From a virus, in the IMG/VR virus record IMGVR_UViG_3300008954_000003, positions 62,001-126,000 of that record: a stretch of 64,000 nt of DNA; one strand, written 5' to 3'. This document shows positions 61,261 to 64,000 of the stretch, in pieces. The first letter of the stretch is position 1, and every line of letters starts with the position of its first letter. The notes beneath the pieces were generated by a model. It made no database searches and had not been told where the DNA came from. It saw only the letters and a list, made by a program, of their open reading frames with translations. Position numbers and translations under genes: made by a program.

Positions 61261-61731
61261 ATGGGCGATGACAATCAACACGCAGAACTTTTAGTTCTTT
61301 TGAAAACATTAAATGAAACTGTCGGCAAGACGCTAACAACCGTTGAAGAGGTTAAAACATCACTTTCTGACATGAATGCGAGGGTCACATCTCTTGAAAC
61401 AACAAGATCGAGTCAACAAGTTGAAGACCAAAGGTTTTGGAACCAGACATGGCCATCGCAAGAAGAGCTTATAAAAAGTGTTGAGGCAAGAGTCCAGGCC
61501 ATTGAAAGAGAGCGTGTTACAATCAAGAAGTTTGAAGACATCGAAAGTAAAATAACAACAGCGGCAACACAACTAACGGTATTAAATCCGAGAATAGAAG
61601 CTGTTGAGAAAAAAGTTGATGATGTCGACAAACTTAGTTCAAAAGTCAAAGTCATCATGGGGGCTCTCATTTTTGTCTCTACAATCATTTCATCGACAGC
61701 AACAGCATTAATCGTCAGAGCTTTAGGTTAA
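61261..61731 (+). CDS. Coiled-coil protein with C-terminal membrane anchor
   Basis: Start set at ATG 61261 because a good ribosome site lies before it. 156 residues: long coiled coil (about 15-125) and a C-terminal membrane helix (VIMGALIFVSTIISSTATALIV). The layout resembles hemolysin XhlA-type or other lysis-associated phage proteins. The late-promoter motif supports expression late in infection. Confidence 0.55.
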   Translation: MGDDNQHAELLVLLKTLNETVGKTLTTVEEVKTSLSDMNARVTSLETTRSSQQVEDQRFWNQTWPSQEELIKSVEARVQAIERERVTIKKFEDIESKITTAATQLTVLNPRIEAVEKKVDDVDKLSSKVKVIMGALIFVSTIISSTATALIVRALG

Positions 61732-61781
61732 CATACAGCCTCAAATCGTGGTACAAACATGGGACCACAAAGGAGTTTGTT

Positions 61782-62042
61782 ATGTCTATCAAGACGAAAT
61801 CGAGAAAAGAGCACATGGCCGATTACATCAGAGAATTTGCTGAGTTGGATGTTGTTTCTGAGCAATACAAAGAGAAAAAGAGAGAGTTAAAGAAATCTTA
61901 TCAGTCGCAAAAATTAACTGGTGAAGATTTGCGTGTTGCATTGAAGATTTATAGGTTCTTGAAGAAGGATGAAGATTTCTATTCTTTAGTGAGTGACTAT
62001 GAAAAAGTTGTCGAGCACATAAAAGAGAAGGGGGAGTTATGA
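61782..62042 (+). CDS. Small helical protein, weakly GapR-like
   Basis: An 86-residue charged helical protein after AAAGGAG. The spacing of a helix-turn-basic segment (GEDLRVALKIYRFLKK) loosely recalls DUF2312/GapR DNA-binding proteins, but the match is weak. A GTGGT/ACCAC stem lies in its leader (61748-61768), along with a weak TTAACA/TACAAA promoter-like pair. Confidence 0.45.
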   Translation: MSIKTKSRKEHMADYIREFAELDVVSEQYKEKKRELKKSYQSQKLTGEDLRVALKIYRFLKKDEDFYSLVSDYEKVVEHIKEKGEL

Positions 62043-62239
62043 TACAAACAATTATCGTTGTTGCTTTGACCATTGCGATTATGCGTGGTTCACTGCAATT
62101 AATAAAAGAAGGACTAATGGAGGAGAGAAATGAAAATCGTACCGTTCAACAGAACGCTTTTGGTGAAGTTGGAAAATTTGACGAAAAAACAAAGCGAACA
62201 TTTTGGTTTTATCATACCGGAAGATCCGGTAACAGCTAA
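62039..62239 (+). CDS. Small membrane peptide overlapping the GroES-like gene
   Basis: ATG follows GGGGGAG and overlaps the preceding stop. The 66-residue product has an N-terminal membrane segment (TIIVVALTIAIM) and a soluble tail. Its last 110 bases overlap the GroES-like gene in another frame, unusually long for this genome, so the 3' part may be forced by the overlap. Confidence 0.45.
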   Translation: MIQTIIVVALTIAIMRGSLQLIKEGLMEERNENRTVQQNAFGEVGKFDEKTKRTFWFYHTGRSGNS

Positions 62240-62408
62240 AAAGAGTCGGTTTGTTCCGGTTCGTGTTGTCGAGCAATCTGATGATTGTGAAAGAAAATGG
62301 AAAGATAAGCTTCTTCTTGTGGAGAGAGCTTTTTTGCAGAGAATAGATGTTTCAGACGAGGAACTTCATATGATCTCTGAGAATAATGTGAGAGCCCGCA
62401 TATTGTGA
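62130..62408 (+). CDS. GroES-like co-chaperonin (gp31-type)
   Basis: A 92-residue protein after GGAGGAG. MKIVPFNRTLLVKLE resembles the opening of GroES/gp31, FGFIIPED a mobile-loop/beta region and DKLLLVERAFLQRIDV the later barrel strands. T4 gp31 replaces host GroES for folding the large capsid protein; the same role would suit this phage. Confidence 0.65.
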   Translation: MKIVPFNRTLLVKLENLTKKQSEHFGFIIPEDPVTAKKSRFVPVRVVEQSDDCERKWKDKLLLVERAFLQRIDVSDEELHMISENNVRARIL

Positions 62409-62429
62409 TATTCAAGACTAATTACTTGT

Positions 62430-63527
62430 ATGAATACTAATCGTTGGAAAGAATTTTTAAAAGAAAGTGAAGAGTGGGACCCCGATGATCAAAGTTTTGA
62501 TGAGTTTTGGGACGATGCAGAGTGGAGGCGAGATCCCCCAGGCAATGAAGATGTAACCAAACAATTGTCAACGACAAGACCTGGAAGACCACCACACCCA
62601 GCAGAGGATCTCCCTGAAGAGCTGACAGAAACTGAAAAAAACAATGTTCATTGGATAGGGGAGTCTCCGGGGTCTGTTGAGTTCTTTAGAAGAGTTGACG
62701 CTTATGACTTCTTGAGAAACGTCAAAAAAATTGTTCAAGATAATGAGATTTTGGGACAGGTGAAGATTATTAATTTCCTTGGTGCCGGTTCATTCGGCGC
62801 TGTATATGCCCTTGACAACGATCACGCTTTAAAGCTTTATATTGGCTCCTTTGATCCTCGTTCAGATAATTTTGATGCAGAGGCCAAGTCAGACAGACAA
62901 AGATATCAGGAAGAAACTGAAGAGATTTATTCAGGGGAAGGCAAACAAACCAACCTTATGATTTATGAAGAGGGGGAGTTGAAGTTACCATCTTGGATTT
63001 CACATAAAGTTTTTTATGCAGAAATGCCCCAGCTTATTCCACTTGGAGATTATTTAGAATTTGAAGTGGACCAAAGAGCGAAAAAGCATGACTATTCATC
63101 AGAAGATGTTGAAGGATTAAAAGACAATCTGTGGATGCAAGTGGAAGGGGACATTCGAGCATATCAAGTGTTCTCTTATTTGGAGCAGTTATTGGAAAAA
63201 CACCCTGATGACACTGCTGCGAAACTGTATACGAGAATGATTCAACAAATCATAGGAGATGAATATTGGGGTGCGGCATTAAACCCCACATTCTTGAAAC
63301 AATTGTTTCAATTCTTTGTCCTCCTGATTCAGGAGGGCCACATCTCAATTGAGGAATACCTTATAGGAAGGGCGCACCTTTTTAATAAAGAAATGGCTTT
63401 GAGCCTTTATCGACAGATAAGAAAGGTTGTTCGTGAAAAGGGACCAGCCGCCGTTGCCGATGTCAGAATAGCGAATATCGGCCTGTTGAAGCAGAATCTT
63501 TCCGTGCCAATCCTGTTTGATTATTGA
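62430..63527 (+). CDS. Protein-kinase-fold protein with capsid-targeting-like N-terminus
   Basis: A 365-residue protein. The Gly loop LGAGSFGAVY (117-126) and VAIK-type Lys135 (HALKLY) open a kinase N-lobe. Near the end D344 in ADVRIANIG, N349 five residues later and D364 in LFDY match the HRD/N/DFG residues in order and spacing; the protein stops one residue after the last Asp. The start NRWKEFLKES has the aromatic-xx-F-L-x-E form of T4 capsid-targeting tags, with an LxE protease site. No ribosome site precedes the ATG; CTAATTAC lies at 62418. Confidence 0.7.
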   Translation: MNTNRWKEFLKESEEWDPDDQSFDEFWDDAEWRRDPPGNEDVTKQLSTTRPGRPPHPAEDLPEELTETEKNNVHWIGESPGSVEFFRRVDAYDFLRNVKKIVQDNEILGQVKIINFLGAGSFGAVYALDNDHALKLYIGSFDPRSDNFDAEAKSDRQRYQEETEEIYSGEGKQTNLMIYEEGELKLPSWISHKVFYAEMPQLIPLGDYLEFEVDQRAKKHDYSSEDVEGLKDNLWMQVEGDIRAYQVFSYLEQLLEKHPDDTAAKLYTRMIQQIIGDEYWGAALNPTFLKQLFQFFVLLIQEGHISIEEYLIGRAHLFNKEMALSLYRQIRKVVREKGPAAVADVRIANIGLLKQNLSVPILFDY

Positions 63528-63539
63528 TAAAATTTGCCC

Positions 63540-63568
63540 TTGACAGAGGCCCCTTTCTTTGAGATACT
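63540..63568 (+). promoter_or_regulatory. Host-type sigma-70 promoter at 63.5 kb
   Basis: TTGACA (63540-63545), 17-base spacer, GATACT (63563-63568). The upstream GCCC makes it identical to the gp32 promoter over ten bases. It drives the gene at 63591. Confidence 0.75.
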
Positions 63569-63590
63569 GTTCTCACAGGAGAGGATTGTT

Positions 63591-63938
63591 ATGGGATTTA
63601 TATTTCACAGAGCTGTCGTTGTCACAGGGTGGGACGACAAGCTTAAAATGGCTCACGAAGCTGCCTTAAAAACATTTAAAAACACATGTGTTTCAAATAT
63701 CGTTGCGAGTGTATCAAACGGATATGCCTCATTTTTCATTGCGCCAGATGGCAGCAAAGAAGGGTGGGAAACAAGTAGTGAGTATGATGACATGGCACAG
63801 GCTTTTGCAAGGCTGATGACGACTGAGCCTTGGGGTCCATATTGTGATTGGATATTTATTCGTTATGGAGAGGGTGAACCATATATTGAAGCTTCGAACG
63901 GTACAGGTAGTTTGTTTGATGAAGGGAGGTTATGGTGA
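63591..63938 (+). CDS. Small conserved phage protein, unknown
   Basis: Start set at ATG 63591 after AGGAGAGG, downstream of the promoter (115 residues). Alpha/beta protein with FHRAVVVTGWDDKL, SFFIAPDGSKEGW and CDWIFIRYGEG. I recall similar small proteins in phages without a role. Early expression is suggested by the promoter. Confidence 0.6.
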   Translation: MGFIFHRAVVVTGWDDKLKMAHEAALKTFKNTCVSNIVASVSNGYASFFIAPDGSKEGWETSSEYDDMAQAFARLMTTEPWGPYCDWIFIRYGEGEPYIEASNGTGSLFDEGRLW

Positions 63939-63983
63939 AAAAACTCAATTCGGGCAACTCACGACCAACTCTGGGGAAATAAA

Positions 63984-64000
63984 ATGACTGATTTAAACAA
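63984..64000 (+). CDS. Start of a gene cut by the right edge
   Basis: ATG ACT GAT TTA AAC after CTGGGGAAATAAA; only five codons are visible. A 16-codon frame (63932-63982) in front of it could be a leader peptide but has poor ribosome-site spacing. Confidence 0.3.

Noticed and set aside
26641-62427. 16-base match TCAAGACTAATTACTT at 26641 and 62412
   Set aside because: A repeat of this length is not surprising by chance in 64 kb of AT-rich DNA, and the first copy is coding inside a membrane-protein gene.
63320-63336. CCTCCTG-ATT-CAGGAGG hairpin in the kinase-like gene
   Set aside because: Only seven base pairs, no T run, and similar small stems (for example 28932-28950) occur in other genes; not enough to propose a function.
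63932-63982. 16-codon frame before the last gene
   Set aside because: The purine tract is too close to the ATG for normal initiation, and the product is too short to judge.

Overview
The window is one strand of a tailed-phage genome. Every supported gene lies on the + strand, coding is almost gapless (starts overlap stops or sit a few bases away), and there are no tRNAs, rRNAs, insertion sequences or CRISPR arrays. No stretch above 300 bases lacks a gene. The virion genes are those of a distant relative of phage T4 (a contractile-tailed myovirus of the marine 'far-T4' type): large terminase, portal, prohead protease, scaffold, major capsid protein, neck proteins, contractile sheath, tail tube, gp26-like baseplate protein, tape measure and gp53-like wedge protein, in T4-like order. 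The replication genes are mosaic: a short family-A DNA polymerase, gp32-like ssDNA-binding protein, UvsX/RecA, ATP-dependent ligase, T4 RNase H-like exonuclease, DnaB/gp41-type helicase, primase, RuvC-like resolvase, and SbcD and SbcC fused in one protein. The best host clue is a phage-borne lipoprotein with MopE-type Cys/Asp repeats and a beta-propeller, an architecture typical of Myxococcota and related former Deltaproteobacteria; this is inference.

Layout. 1-10.6 kb: virion structural proteins, probably baseplate and tail-fibre, including a LamG-domain protein. 10.6-16.1 kb: resolvase, primase, nucleotidyltransferase, SbcDC fusion. 16.1-20.1 kb: an envelope cassette of six small membrane or secreted proteins plus the MopE/propeller lipoprotein; lysis and cell-surface functions are likely here. 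20.1-32.0 kb: packaging and head module (terminase, portal, protease, core proteins, scaffold, capsid), with a ribosomal protein bS21 homologue embedded in it, closed by a strong intrinsic terminator. 32.0-48.2 kb: neck, sheath, tube, baseplate and tape measure. 48.2-61.2 kb: DNA polymerase, a tubulin/FtsZ-like GTPase, gp32, UvsX, ligase, a ~1.1-kb high-GC foreign island, exonuclease, helicase, small accessory genes and a class II ribonucleotide reductase. 61.2-64 kb: a coiled-coil membrane protein, a GroES-like co-chaperonin and a kinase-like protein carrying what looks like a capsid-targeting tag.

Regulation. Two promoter classes can be proposed. Host-type -35/-10 promoters with 17-bp spacers precede gp32, the helicase and a small gene at 63.6 kb. 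A distinct 8-mer, CTATTTAT, occurs six times in places that each lie 15-34 bases upstream of a structural or late-type gene, and is a candidate phage late promoter. Stable hairpins precede gp32 and UvsX, and one large nested hairpin followed by a T run lies inside a cassette gene.

Most striking candidates: (i) a protein-kinase fold with complete catalytic residues and a T4-like capsid-targeting N-terminus, suggesting a packaged, injected kinase; (ii) the CTATTTAT late-promoter set; (iii) the MopE/propeller lipoprotein moron; (iv) the GC-rich island; (v) a phage tubulin between polymerase and gp32; (vi) bS21 in the capsid operon; (vii) a probable frameshift at a T7 run joining the gp26-like protein to a short extension just upstream of the tape measure. 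All function calls come from reading motifs by eye; no searches were run.
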